A DNA stretch of 64,000 nt from CAYWRZ01 sp964460845. Lineage in GTDB: Bacteria > Bacteroidota > Bacteroidia > Flavobacteriales_D > UBA2798. A program made the position numbers and the translations under genes. Location: NCBI GenBank assembly GCA_964460845.1, contig CAYWRZ010000003.1:224107-288106 (forward strand), written 5' to 3'. This document shows, piece after piece, positions 54,445 through 61,654 of the stretch. The stretch's first letter is position 1. Every line of letters starts with the position of its first letter. The notes beneath the pieces were generated by a model that saw only the letters and a program-made list of their open reading frames with translations, was not told the DNA's origin and did no database searches.

Positions 54445-55260
54445 ATGAAAACTAAAGCCTTATTCTTTACAGTTTTGTTAGCCGGGACCTGTTCTTTGGC
54501 TCCGGCGTTGACCCAAAGCACGGCCGAAAGTGGGGGAGTAACGCTCAGAAAAATAGAAAATCAGGCTTTCAAGGCCGGAGAAGAGCTGCGTTACCGTTTG
54601 CATTACGGATTTATCGATGCGGGCGAGGCGGTGCTCAAAGTAAATACCTCTGAGAAAACCATTAACGGACGCGAGTTACTCCATCTCGAAGGCGTGGGGC
54701 GCAGTTTGAGCGCTTTCGACTGGTTTTTCAAAGTGCGTGACCGTTACGAGTCGTATATCGACAGCGAAGGCGTGTTTCCCTGGCTGTTTATCCGAAGGGT
54801 GCACGAAGGCGGATTTGAAATCAACCAGGATTACAGCTTTATCCAGCACAAAAACAAGGTGGATAACGGTAAAGGAGAAACTTTTGAAGTGCCTATGGGC
54901 GTGCAGGATATGATCTCGGCTTTTTATTACGCCCGTACGCTGGATTTTGAGAATGCCCGTAAAGGCGACATTTTCACTATCCCGATGTTTTACGACAACA
55001 CCAATTTCCCCTTGCGTATCAAATACATGGGCAAAGACGACGTATCGCTGCGCATGGGTAAGTTTCGCTGCCTGAAATTTGTGCCGGTGGTGGAAAAGGG
55101 TCGTATTTTCAAGAGCGAAGAAGACATGACCGTATGGATTACCGACGATCAGAACAAGATACCCATTTTGGCCAAAGCTAAAATTCTGGTGGGCTCTATC
55201 AAGATGGAAGTGGTAGAGTATAAGAACCTGGCCGGTCCCATTTCCAAGATTAAAAAGTAA
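54445..55260 (+). CDS. DUF3108 periplasmic protein
   Basis: The ATG at 54445 follows a long in-frame stretch lying inside the divergent carboxylase gene, which I exclude; it gives signal peptide LFFTVLLAGTCSLAPAL. The 271-residue product shows the DUF3108 pattern: FKAGEELRYRLHYGFIDAGEAVLKV, GRSLSAFDWFFKVRDRYESYID, and DMTVWITDDQNKIPILAKAKILVGSIKMEVVEYKNL. The family is thought to be a lipocalin-like beta-barrel in the envelope; its ligand is unknown. Followed by a terminator. Confidence 0.9.
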   Translation: MKTKALFFTVLLAGTCSLAPALTQSTAESGGVTLRKIENQAFKAGEELRYRLHYGFIDAGEAVLKVNTSEKTINGRELLHLEGVGRSLSAFDWFFKVRDRYESYIDSEGVFPWLFIRRVHEGGFEINQDYSFIQHKNKVDNGKGETFEVPMGVQDMISAFYYARTLDFENARKGDIFTIPMFYDNTNFPLRIKYMGKDDVSLRMGKFRCLKFVPVVEKGRIFKSEEDMTVWITDDQNKIPILAKAKILVGSIKMEVVEYKNLAGPISKIKK

Positions 55261-55280
55261 CTGCCTGCCTTTTCTGCCAA

Positions 55281-55308
55281 CCCCGACCCTAAGTGTCGGG
55301 GTTTTTTT
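55281..55308 (+). terminator. Intrinsic terminator of the DUF3108 gene
   Basis: Stem CCCCGAC with GTCGGGG, 7-nt loop, followed by seven T; 20 nt after the stop codon. Confidence 0.9.
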
Positions 55309-55449
55309 ATGCCTGCTCCGGCGCACTTGTCAACACGGGGTTTTTGATAAATCGCCTCTGTGTTCGCAGGTATTTTCCTTAACTTGCCTGACGAATTAAC
55401 CGTGCGTTTCTGCGTGCGGATCCTGCACTTCTGCCGAAATTATTTTGCC

Positions 55450-56745
55450 ATGAAATTATTTGCCGCTTCGCAAAGGATACTTGTTTTACCGGTGCTTGTT
55501 CTTTTGCTGGGTTTTCAGTCTTGTACACCTTCCTCTTCCACAGAGCACTCCTTGGTGGCCGGTGATACGGTTCCCGAAGTACCGCCCCGTATCGAATACG
55601 GGTTTCTGCTCGATACCTTCCACGTGGTACAGGGCGCTGTCGAGCCGGGTATGACGCTCAGCCATTTACTGGCGCCTTACGGCATTTCACAGCAGCGCAT
55701 CAATGTGGCCGCACAGGTAGCAAAAGACAGTGCGGGCTTAAATTACATCAGTCAGGGTAATAAATACACCCTGCTTCGTGCACGCGATACCTCCTGCACG
55801 TATTACTGCATTTATGAGAAAAATAAGCTCGAATACCTCATTTTCAACTTTTGCGACTCGGTGCATATAGAACGGGTAGAACGACCCATAGAGATAGTGG
55901 AAAAAGAAATCTCAGGTTCTATTGCCAAAAATTCCAACCTTGTGCGGACCCTCAAATCGTCTTTGGGTACGGAAGCGGTCAGCGGGGAATTAGCCGAAAA
56001 TATAGCCTCTATTTTTGCCTGGACGATAGATTTTTTCAAGCTCTATCCCGAAGATGAGTTCAAAATTGTGTATGAAGAAAAAAGAGTAGAAGGCCAGCCT
56101 TACGGAATCGGGAATATTAAAGCCGTGTATTTCCGAAATATTTCGCAGGAATATTACGCTTTTCGTTTTGAGCAGGATGGAGAAACCGGGTATTTCGACG
56201 AAAACGGCAAAGGGATGAAGCGTCCTTTTTTGAAAGCGCCGCTTAAATTTAGCCGTATCAGCTCGGGGTATTCGCTCAAACGTTTTCATCCGGTACAAAA
56301 AGTTTGGAAAGCGCATCTCGGTACCGATTATGCCGCTCCTACAGGAACGCCTATTATGGCCGTGGGCGACGGTACTATCGAACAGGCGGGCTTTGCGCAA
56401 TACAACGGCAATTACGTCAAAATCAAACACAATTCCATTTACCAGACAGCTTACCTGCACATGAGTAAAATCGAACCCGGTATCAGGCCCGGTGTAAAAG
56501 TGAAGCAGGGCGATATTATCGGATATGTGGGTGCTACAGGATTGGCTACCGGTCCTCATGTGTGTTACCGATTTTGGAAAAACGGGCAGCAGGTGGATCA
56601 GCGGCAGGAGAAATTTCAGGCTACCGAACCGATAAAAAAGGAGAACGAAGAGGTTTATGCCCAACTGAAAGATAAGCTCAAAGCAAGACTTGATGCCATA
56701 GAAATAGATCGCGGCGAAGAAGAAAAGCAGACTGCCGCCTTATAA
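55450..56745 (+). CDS. M23-family peptidoglycan endopeptidase-like lipoprotein
   Basis: ATG 55450 gives a lipobox (LLGFQSC). The 431-residue protein has a LysM-like or Gly-rich N-terminal region (about 45-130) and the M23 fold (about 280-395). Zinc-site residues seen: His289 and Asp293 in AHLGTDYAAPTGTPI, His337 in YLHMSK. The usual HxH motif reads HVC (His370, Cys372 in GPHVCYRFWKNG), so the expected third zinc ligand is Cys instead of His; I believe this variant occurs in related Bacteroidota proteins. It probably cuts peptidoglycan cross-links or is a regulator of cell-wall amidases. Confidence 0.9.
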   Translation: MKLFAASQRILVLPVLVLLLGFQSCTPSSSTEHSLVAGDTVPEVPPRIEYGFLLDTFHVVQGAVEPGMTLSHLLAPYGISQQRINVAAQVAKDSAGLNYISQGNKYTLLRARDTSCTYYCIYEKNKLEYLIFNFCDSVHIERVERPIEIVEKEISGSIAKNSNLVRTLKSSLGTEAVSGELAENIASIFAWTIDFFKLYPEDEFKIVYEEKRVEGQPYGIGNIKAVYFRNISQEYYAFRFEQDGETGYFDENGKGMKRPFLKAPLKFSRISSGYSLKRFHPVQKVWKAHLGTDYAAPTGTPIMAVGDGTIEQAGFAQYNGNYVKIKHNSIYQTAYLHMSKIEPGIRPGVKVKQGDIIGYVGATGLATGPHVCYRFWKNGQQVDQRQEKFQATEPIKKENEEVYAQLKDKLKARLDAIEIDRGEEEKQTAAL

Positions 56746-56751
56746 GCAGCA

Positions 56752-58110
56752 ATGATAAACCGGTTTATTTTCACCCTGAGCTTAGCGCTGTGGGTCTTTT
56801 TATGCCCTGCGCAGCAGCCTTCCGGCGACTTGTATCGCTACATTCCGCGCAGCGATCGCGATTTGCTCGAAGTGAGGGTAAAAATTCATGTGATTCAGTA
56901 TTCTTTTTCCGATCCCCGCAATTATACCGTGGCCGATACCGCTGCGATACACCGGCAGATGGCGTATATCAATTCTTTTTACAGTCACTTGTATCCACCT
57001 ACGCTCAGGCCCGAAAAAGAGGTAGAGTTTATTCCCGATTCGCGGATCCGGTTTAAGGTCGAAGGCATTTATTTTTATGCCGATTCGCTCTTATGGGACC
57101 GGATTTTTTTCAAAGAAGCGTCCGACAAGTATTTCCCCGCGCATTTTCACCAGGTGGATCTCTCGCGCAGCGAAATTCGGCTTGAAGGCAATCTTACATC
57201 TCCTTTTCGCCGAAAAGATACGCGGGTAGTGATAAAGGGAAGCGAAGGGAATGACGGGCATTATACGGTCGATACGGCCTTTTTCGTACAGGCTGAAAAC
57301 CGAACCGTGTTGCGTTTTCGAGAGCCGCTGTCCAGCGCGATTCCCGGTGGCGAGATCACTTATTTCCGCGAAGAAGATCTGAATTGCCGCGATGATATTT
57401 ACAAAAATCTGATCGGTAAAGACGAAAACTACCTGCACATTATCCATACCGGCTCTTCGGCGAAAGAATCGGGTTTTGGCTGTGGTCCTTCGCCCTATTT
57501 TCTGAACATTTCCAACGTTTACAAGCGCCATGAATGGTCGAGTGCTCAGCTTGTAGCGCACGAGCTGGGGCATTGTCTGGGCCTGCGTCATACCGATTAT
57601 CCGCAGTTTGACGATTTGCCGAAGAAAGATAAGTTCGGCTTTATCGAGTGCGATTCGATTGAGGTGTCGAACAATATTATGGGCTATAACAAGTGCCGGC
57701 GTTACCTTTCTCCGCTACAGATAGCCCATATTCACAAAGCCTACAGTACGAACCCCCGGTATATCCGAACCCGTGCCGAATGTGTGTACGACGAACGTCG
57801 ATCACTGAAAGTAACCCGCAACGAAACCTGGCAACGGGCGCGTGTCATCGGCGGCGATTTGATTGTGAAGCGCAACAAAACGCTTACGCTCGACGGCATG
57901 GTGTCTATGCCCGAAAACGGGCGAATTATTCTCGAAAAGAATGCGAAGCTGGTGATTAACGGAGCTACGGTTACGCAACATTGCAACGCAACCTGGAAGG
58001 GTGTATATACCTGCAAGCGGTATCGCGGTGTACGTACTATTTTAACCGAACCCGTAACAACCCAAGTTCAATTGAAAGAAGGTGCCCGAATGGAAAATGT
58101 AGTGCCCTGA
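56752..58110 (+). CDS. Secreted HExxH metallopeptidase-like protein with beta-rich tail
   Basis: Exported (NRFIFTLSLALWVFLCPAQQ). The 452-residue product has a zincin site AHELGHCLGLRHTD, His270 as first zinc ligand, HExxHxxGLxH, and a Met-turn NNIMGYNKC, as in pappalysin- or matrixin-like clans. Before it is a beta-rich segment (about 30-255). The tail (about 360-452: GGDLIVKRNKTLTLDGMVSMPENGRIILEKNAKLVINGATVTQHCN) looks like a beta-helix or stacked strands. No T9SS tail. It follows the M23 gene by 6 nt, suggesting one operon. Confidence 0.8.
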   Translation: MINRFIFTLSLALWVFLCPAQQPSGDLYRYIPRSDRDLLEVRVKIHVIQYSFSDPRNYTVADTAAIHRQMAYINSFYSHLYPPTLRPEKEVEFIPDSRIRFKVEGIYFYADSLLWDRIFFKEASDKYFPAHFHQVDLSRSEIRLEGNLTSPFRRKDTRVVIKGSEGNDGHYTVDTAFFVQAENRTVLRFREPLSSAIPGGEITYFREEDLNCRDDIYKNLIGKDENYLHIIHTGSSAKESGFGCGPSPYFLNISNVYKRHEWSSAQLVAHELGHCLGLRHTDYPQFDDLPKKDKFGFIECDSIEVSNNIMGYNKCRRYLSPLQIAHIHKAYSTNPRYIRTRAECVYDERRSLKVTRNETWQRARVIGGDLIVKRNKTLTLDGMVSMPENGRIILEKNAKLVINGATVTQHCNATWKGVYTCKRYRGVRTILTEPVTTQVQLKEGARMENVVP

Positions 58111-58126
58111 AATTCTTTTTTGGCTT

Positions 58127-58855
58127 TTACAATGGCGCTTCTAAAGGTTCCACTACCGATCCCTTTTCGCTTTGATACCGGTAAACTGCGGCTTCGTCGC
58201 CTGCAATTTGTCCGATCATTTTTCGGGCGAGCAGTGCGGCGGGAATATCGAGCAGGGAGCTGAAGAGGCTCATTTGCGAAATGGTGATCATTTCCGGCAG
58301 GCTTTCTGCACCGCGCAGGCTCCATCTGAAAGCAAGGTTGGAGATGATGTTGGCGACAATGAACAAAAACCACCATCCGTTGATCACAGAAGTTTTTACG
58401 GTAGATTGATGTTCCGGAATCAGTTCTTCGGCTTTTTCACGGGTACCCGAGGCTATTTCAAGCGCGATTTGACGAGGCTTGAAAAGGTTGACAATGGGAA
58501 TTATGAAGCCCCAAAGCGCCATCGAATGACCGTTGTTGATATCGATGTCGGCACGCTCAAGGTTGGCGTAGGCCCTTCTGAACCACTGAATAAACACAAC
58601 GGCACAAACGATAACCAAGCCTAAATTGATAAATCCGATTACGGTTTGCCGAAGGTCGCTGGCATTGGCTTCTTCCATGGTAATGGGGTTGCCGGCCGCG
58701 ACACTCTGAAGCAGGTTTAATTCAAAATAGCCCGAAATGCTTTGCACAAGGCTAATGATAGCAACCACCAGTAAGAGGTTCATGGCGATCTTCGCCCGTT
58801 GCGAATTGTCTCTCAAACCAAGAGAGGAGTCGGGTTTATCCAGAATGTCTTCCAT
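58127..58855 (-). CDS. DUF4328 integral membrane protein
   Basis: ATG 58855 (MEDILDKPD) is used; the upstream in-frame start adds residues that look unconserved. The 242-residue product has five or so membrane helices (MNLLLVVAIISLVQSISGYF, VIGFINLGLVIVCAVVFIQWF, WWFLFIVANIISNLAF and others) with the QRAKIAMNLLL and FRRAYANL...GHSMALWGFIIPIVNLFKPRQIALEI pattern typical of DUF4328 proteins, which are often encoded near transport or signalling genes. Function unknown. It follows the sterol-desaturase-family gene by 113 nt. Confidence 0.85.
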   Translation of the reverse strand: MEDILDKPDSSLGLRDNSQRAKIAMNLLLVVAIISLVQSISGYFELNLLQSVAAGNPITMEEANASDLRQTVIGFINLGLVIVCAVVFIQWFRRAYANLERADIDINNGHSMALWGFIIPIVNLFKPRQIALEIASGTREKAEELIPEHQSTVKTSVINGWWFLFIVANIISNLAFRWSLRGAESLPEMITISQMSLFSSLLDIPAALLARKMIGQIAGDEAAVYRYQSEKGSVVEPLEAPL

Positions 58856-58968
58856 AGCGGTAATAAAAATAGGTGTATAAGGACGAGCGGCTAAATGTAA
58901 TGCATCTTCCGATATTTCCAACAGTCATACACCGGATTTACCATAGGTTTCATCTGAGTTTTCTGCTG

Positions 58969-60189
58969 TTATTCATCGCTGTATTTATAGACGTAACGCA
59001 GGTATTTGCGGTGTAGATCGAACAGCATTTCCAAAAACAGCGCTGCGAGCAGTACCGGAATCAGCATCCATGTGGCTTCGTAACGATGCAGTACGAAAGC
59101 GCTTACCAAAAAAAGACGGCCATATTCGAGGTAGTAAATCCAACGTTTTTGCTCCATCAACGCCCCGCAGTTGATCAGCGTAAGCAGCACGAACGAAATT
59201 GCAGCTAATTTTTCGAGCGCCCCCAGTCGCTCAAAAAACACCGTATAACCGATCAATACGGCTACGCTTAGCAGCAGTTGGAAGGTGATGTATCTTCGGA
59301 AAGGGGAGAGATTGCCTTTTTTCTGTCGGTTTTGCAGAAATTTCTTTTCGAGATAGGGCCTTATTTGAGGGTCTATTTTCGTGGGACTCCCAAAAATGAT
59401 TTTCAGCTTTTCACGAAGAGAAGATGTACGTCGGCAGGCTTCGATAATTTCGAGGTAATAATGAAAATGCTGCCAAAGAAAGCTGTAGCTGTGAAGTGGA
59501 TGGGTGAGTCCGTAGCGGGGTTGCTCCTCTTCTTTTTGAAACGTGCCGAACAGCTTGTCCCAAAACACGAACACGTCGCCGAAATTTTTGTCGAGGTATT
59601 TTTCGTTCGAGGCATGATGTACGCCGTGCAGCGAGGGCGTGATAAGCACATGTTCCAGCCAGCCCAGGTTTTTCCCCATTCGGGTATGCGTAAAAAAAGA
59701 ATAAGCGCCGTGCAGGATCAGCATGATCGAAACCATGTGCGGATCGAAGCCGATAAAGGGAAGCAGACACCAGAAAGAATCGCGGATAACCGCCTGAAAA
59801 GTAGTAATGCGCGCAGCTACCGTAAAGTTAAATTCTTCGCTTTGGTGATGCACAATATGTGCCGCCCAAAAAAAATTGACTTTATGCCCCAGCCTATGAT
59901 ACCAGTACCAAATGAAGTCGGTGACCAGCAGCACCACTATCCACAGCGACCAGTGTTTCGGGATGTCGAACAGCCGGTAATGCTCGTAGATCCAAAAATA
60001 AAGGGGAATAAAGCTTCCTGCGATGAAAATGTCTATCAGGCGTTCTGCAATGCCGATGCTTACGTTCGACACTGAGCTTTCGTACCTGAATAGGTCTTTT
60101 CTTTTCCTTTTTGCGGCATATCGAAATTCGATACATAGAAAAAGAAAGAAAGCCGGGATAGCGAAAAAAAGGTAGTTAATCTTTTCCAT
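58969..60189 (-). CDS. Sterol desaturase / fatty acid hydroxylase superfamily protein
   Basis: A 406-residue membrane protein with the di-iron histidine boxes WYHRLGH, HIVHHQSEEFN and HGVHHASNEKYLDKNFGD, plus the AHIVHH repeat of the third box. Such proteins hydroxylate or desaturate lipids or carotenoids; the substrate here is not determinable. Several helices flank the boxes and continue to the C-terminus (FQLLLSVAVLIGYTVF, WMLIPVLLAALFLEMLF). Its leader contains a possible attenuator (promoter, Cys-rich small frame and terminator 42 nt upstream), so transcription may be conditional. Confidence 0.9.
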   Translation of the reverse strand: MEKINYLFFAIPAFFLFLCIEFRYAAKRKRKDLFRYESSVSNVSIGIAERLIDIFIAGSFIPLYFWIYEHYRLFDIPKHWSLWIVVLLVTDFIWYWYHRLGHKVNFFWAAHIVHHQSEEFNFTVAARITTFQAVIRDSFWCLLPFIGFDPHMVSIMLILHGAYSFFTHTRMGKNLGWLEHVLITPSLHGVHHASNEKYLDKNFGDVFVFWDKLFGTFQKEEEQPRYGLTHPLHSYSFLWQHFHYYLEIIEACRRTSSLREKLKIIFGSPTKIDPQIRPYLEKKFLQNRQKKGNLSPFRRYITFQLLLSVAVLIGYTVFFERLGALEKLAAISFVLLTLINCGALMEQKRWIYYLEYGRLFLVSAFVLHRYEATWMLIPVLLAALFLEMLFDLHRKYLRYVYKYSDE

Positions 60190-60230
60190 GCGCAGCGGTT
60201 TACAGGTTCATACAATTTTCAGCATAAAAA

Positions 60231-60264
60231 AAGCCTCTCTGTGCGGCTGCACCAGAAGAGGCTT
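60231..60264 (-). terminator. Intrinsic terminator in the leader of the sterol-desaturase-family gene
   Basis: On the minus strand AAGCCTCT (60264-60257) pairs with AGAGGCTT (60238-60231); the loop contains a further stem TGC...GCA. A run of T follows (complement of A at 60224-60230). It ends 41 nt before the gene start at 60189 and 203 nt after the last upstream stop. Confidence 0.82.
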
Positions 60265-60311
60265 ATGAAATTGAACAGTAGTATTGGCAGGGAAAAAACC
60301 AAAGGCCGCTT

Positions 60312-60395
60312 CTATGCAGTATGCACGAAGTCGCAACAACACGGTTCAGCGAACGTGAAGTAGTGAAAGCCGATAGTATTTTCTCTTTTATTCAT
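60312..60395 (-). CDS. Small cysteine-rich open frame (27 codons), possible leader peptide
   Basis: On the minus strand the frame starts ATG AAT AAA and ends with the stop TAG at 60312-60314. The C-terminal part is EPCCCDFVHTA, with codons TGT TGT TGC at positions 19-21, followed closely by the terminator 48 nt downstream. A hairpin AAGGG-AATA-CCCTT lies just before the ATG. The peptide is basic at the start and has four aromatic residues (FHYFTF). Too short to judge by composition; the evidence for expression is the surrounding promoter and terminator. Function as a ribosome-stalling leader is inferred. Confidence 0.4.
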   Translation of the reverse strand: MNKRENTIGFHYFTFAEPCCCDFVHTA

Positions 60396-60425
60396 GAAAG
60401 GGTATTCCCTTAAGGAGAACAGTAT

Positions 60426-60456
60426 TAAAGGTAAACGATCTTTTTTAAAAAATCAA
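60426..60456 (-). promoter_or_regulatory. Candidate promoter of the Cys-rich leader
   Basis: Minus strand: TTG (60456-60454), 20 nt, TACCTTTA (60433-60426), one mismatch to TAnnTTTG. The predicted start near 60420 lies 25 nt before the small frame. It is 11 nt downstream of the stop of the preceding gene, so it probably makes an independent transcript. Confidence 0.45.
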
Positions 60457-60466
60457 TAAGCCCTGG

Positions 60467-60931
60467 TTAAGGATTTTCGCGGTGACTAAATCTCAGATCG
60501 CTTTTCCGGCCCGCCATACCGTCGAAATACGGATCGATCGTTATCCATCGATAGCCGTTGCTGTGCAGGAAGCTGCATACAAACACCCGACCGGCAGCAT
60601 ATTTGGCTTCGGGTTCTATAATTACGAGGTTGGCAATGCCTTCGAGCGTTTTGCAGGGGCCGTCCCACAAGAGGGTGTTTTCTCCCTGACCTACCCGGTA
60701 AAGTACAGCACGTAGTACCCCCGACTGTTGCCCTTTATAGAAAATGAGTGTCAGGTTATCGCTACGCAGTGTTTTTAACCTTTCGGAGCCGAGTCGGGTT
60801 CGGCTTAGTTCTGGCTCCATGGCGTCGAAGTCCACCACATATTCGCCGACGATGTCGTCGAGATAGGCTTGTCCCGAAGCGTGGGGAGCCAGTACAACTA
60901 AAGTAATGAGGGCTAACCAAAACGTTTTCAT
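60467..60931 (-). CDS. Secreted protein of unknown function, paralogue of its neighbour
   Basis: 154 residues with signal peptide (WLALITLVVLAPHASGQ). Shared pattern with the next upstream gene: LSRTRLGSERLKTLRSDNLTLIFY against LRKTRAGTERLQSIKNAGLVLVVY, LLWDGPCKTLEG against LWNGRCINGQ, and NGYRWITIDPYFDG against NGISELTIDPCYTY. The two are therefore tandem paralogues, 35 nt apart on one transcript. Family not recognised; secreted or periplasmic. Confidence 0.75.
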   Translation of the reverse strand: MKTFWLALITLVVLAPHASGQAYLDDIVGEYVVDFDAMEPELSRTRLGSERLKTLRSDNLTLIFYKGQQSGVLRAVLYRVGQGENTLLWDGPCKTLEGIANLVIIEPEAKYAAGRVFVCSFLHSNGYRWITIDPYFDGMAGRKSDLRFSHRENP

Positions 60932-60966
60932 AGCGATATATCAGTTACAAAACGAGGTAAAAGAAG

Positions 60967-61458
60967 TTATTCCTTTACGGAAGAGGGGCGGCGATCCAAG
61001 GTAAATGTGATCTCGTTACCCTTGTGGCTATTTGCACCCGGATATGTATAACAGGGGTCGATCGTTAGCTCGCTGATGCCGTTTTCGGTGACATAGGTGC
61101 AGTGAAAAATTTCTTTTTCACCGTTGTCCAGTACCCGGTCCGACTCGATGGTAAATTCCATCATTTGTCCGTTGATGCAACGTCCGTTCCATAGCGGGTT
61201 GGTAGTGCTGAAAGAGGTATTGTACAAGGCGGCCCAGGTTTGATTCGTATTCGGATCGCCGTACACCACCAGTACCAGTCCTGCATTTTTGATGCTTTGC
61301 AGCCTCTCTGTGCCGGCACGGGTTTTACGCAGTTGGTCTTCAATATAGCTCACATCGGGCTTATACTGTCCGTGCATAATGGAAAGATCAAACTGTGCGG
61401 AGGCTGGAAGCGCCAGCATCACAATCGATACCAGCGAGAGTAGCAGGTTTTTTTTCAT
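60967..61458 (-). CDS. Secreted protein of unknown function, paralogue of its neighbour
   Basis: 163 residues with signal peptide (NLLLSLVSIVMLALPASAQ). It is related along its length to the next gene downstream (see that entry), with shared TR.G.ERL, LW.G.C and NG....TIDP positions. It has extra cysteines (ING..C, HCTYV, DPCYTYP) that could form disulfides. First of the pair. No T9SS tail, no lipobox. Role unknown. The 196-nt upstream gap holds a weak hairpin near 61600-61635 and no gene. Confidence 0.75.
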   Translation of the reverse strand: MKKNLLLSLVSIVMLALPASAQFDLSIMHGQYKPDVSYIEDQLRKTRAGTERLQSIKNAGLVLVVYGDPNTNQTWAALYNTSFSTTNPLWNGRCINGQMMEFTIESDRVLDNGEKEIFHCTYVTENGISELTIDPCYTYPGANSHKGNEITFTLDRRPSSVKE

Positions 61459-61654
61459 AAAAAGACGTTTAAGGTATATCCGAAATCCGCATCGCTGGTT
61501 TTAACTGTTTTATCAGTAAAGAAACAACCTGCCGTTTCAGCACTAAAAAATAATTTTGACGAGGGAAATTACAAAAAAGATGCCAAATCCGGGATAAGCA
61601 AATGGCGGCTCTTTTTATCCGTATTTGCCGCATTTTCAAGACCGAAAGAAAGCA

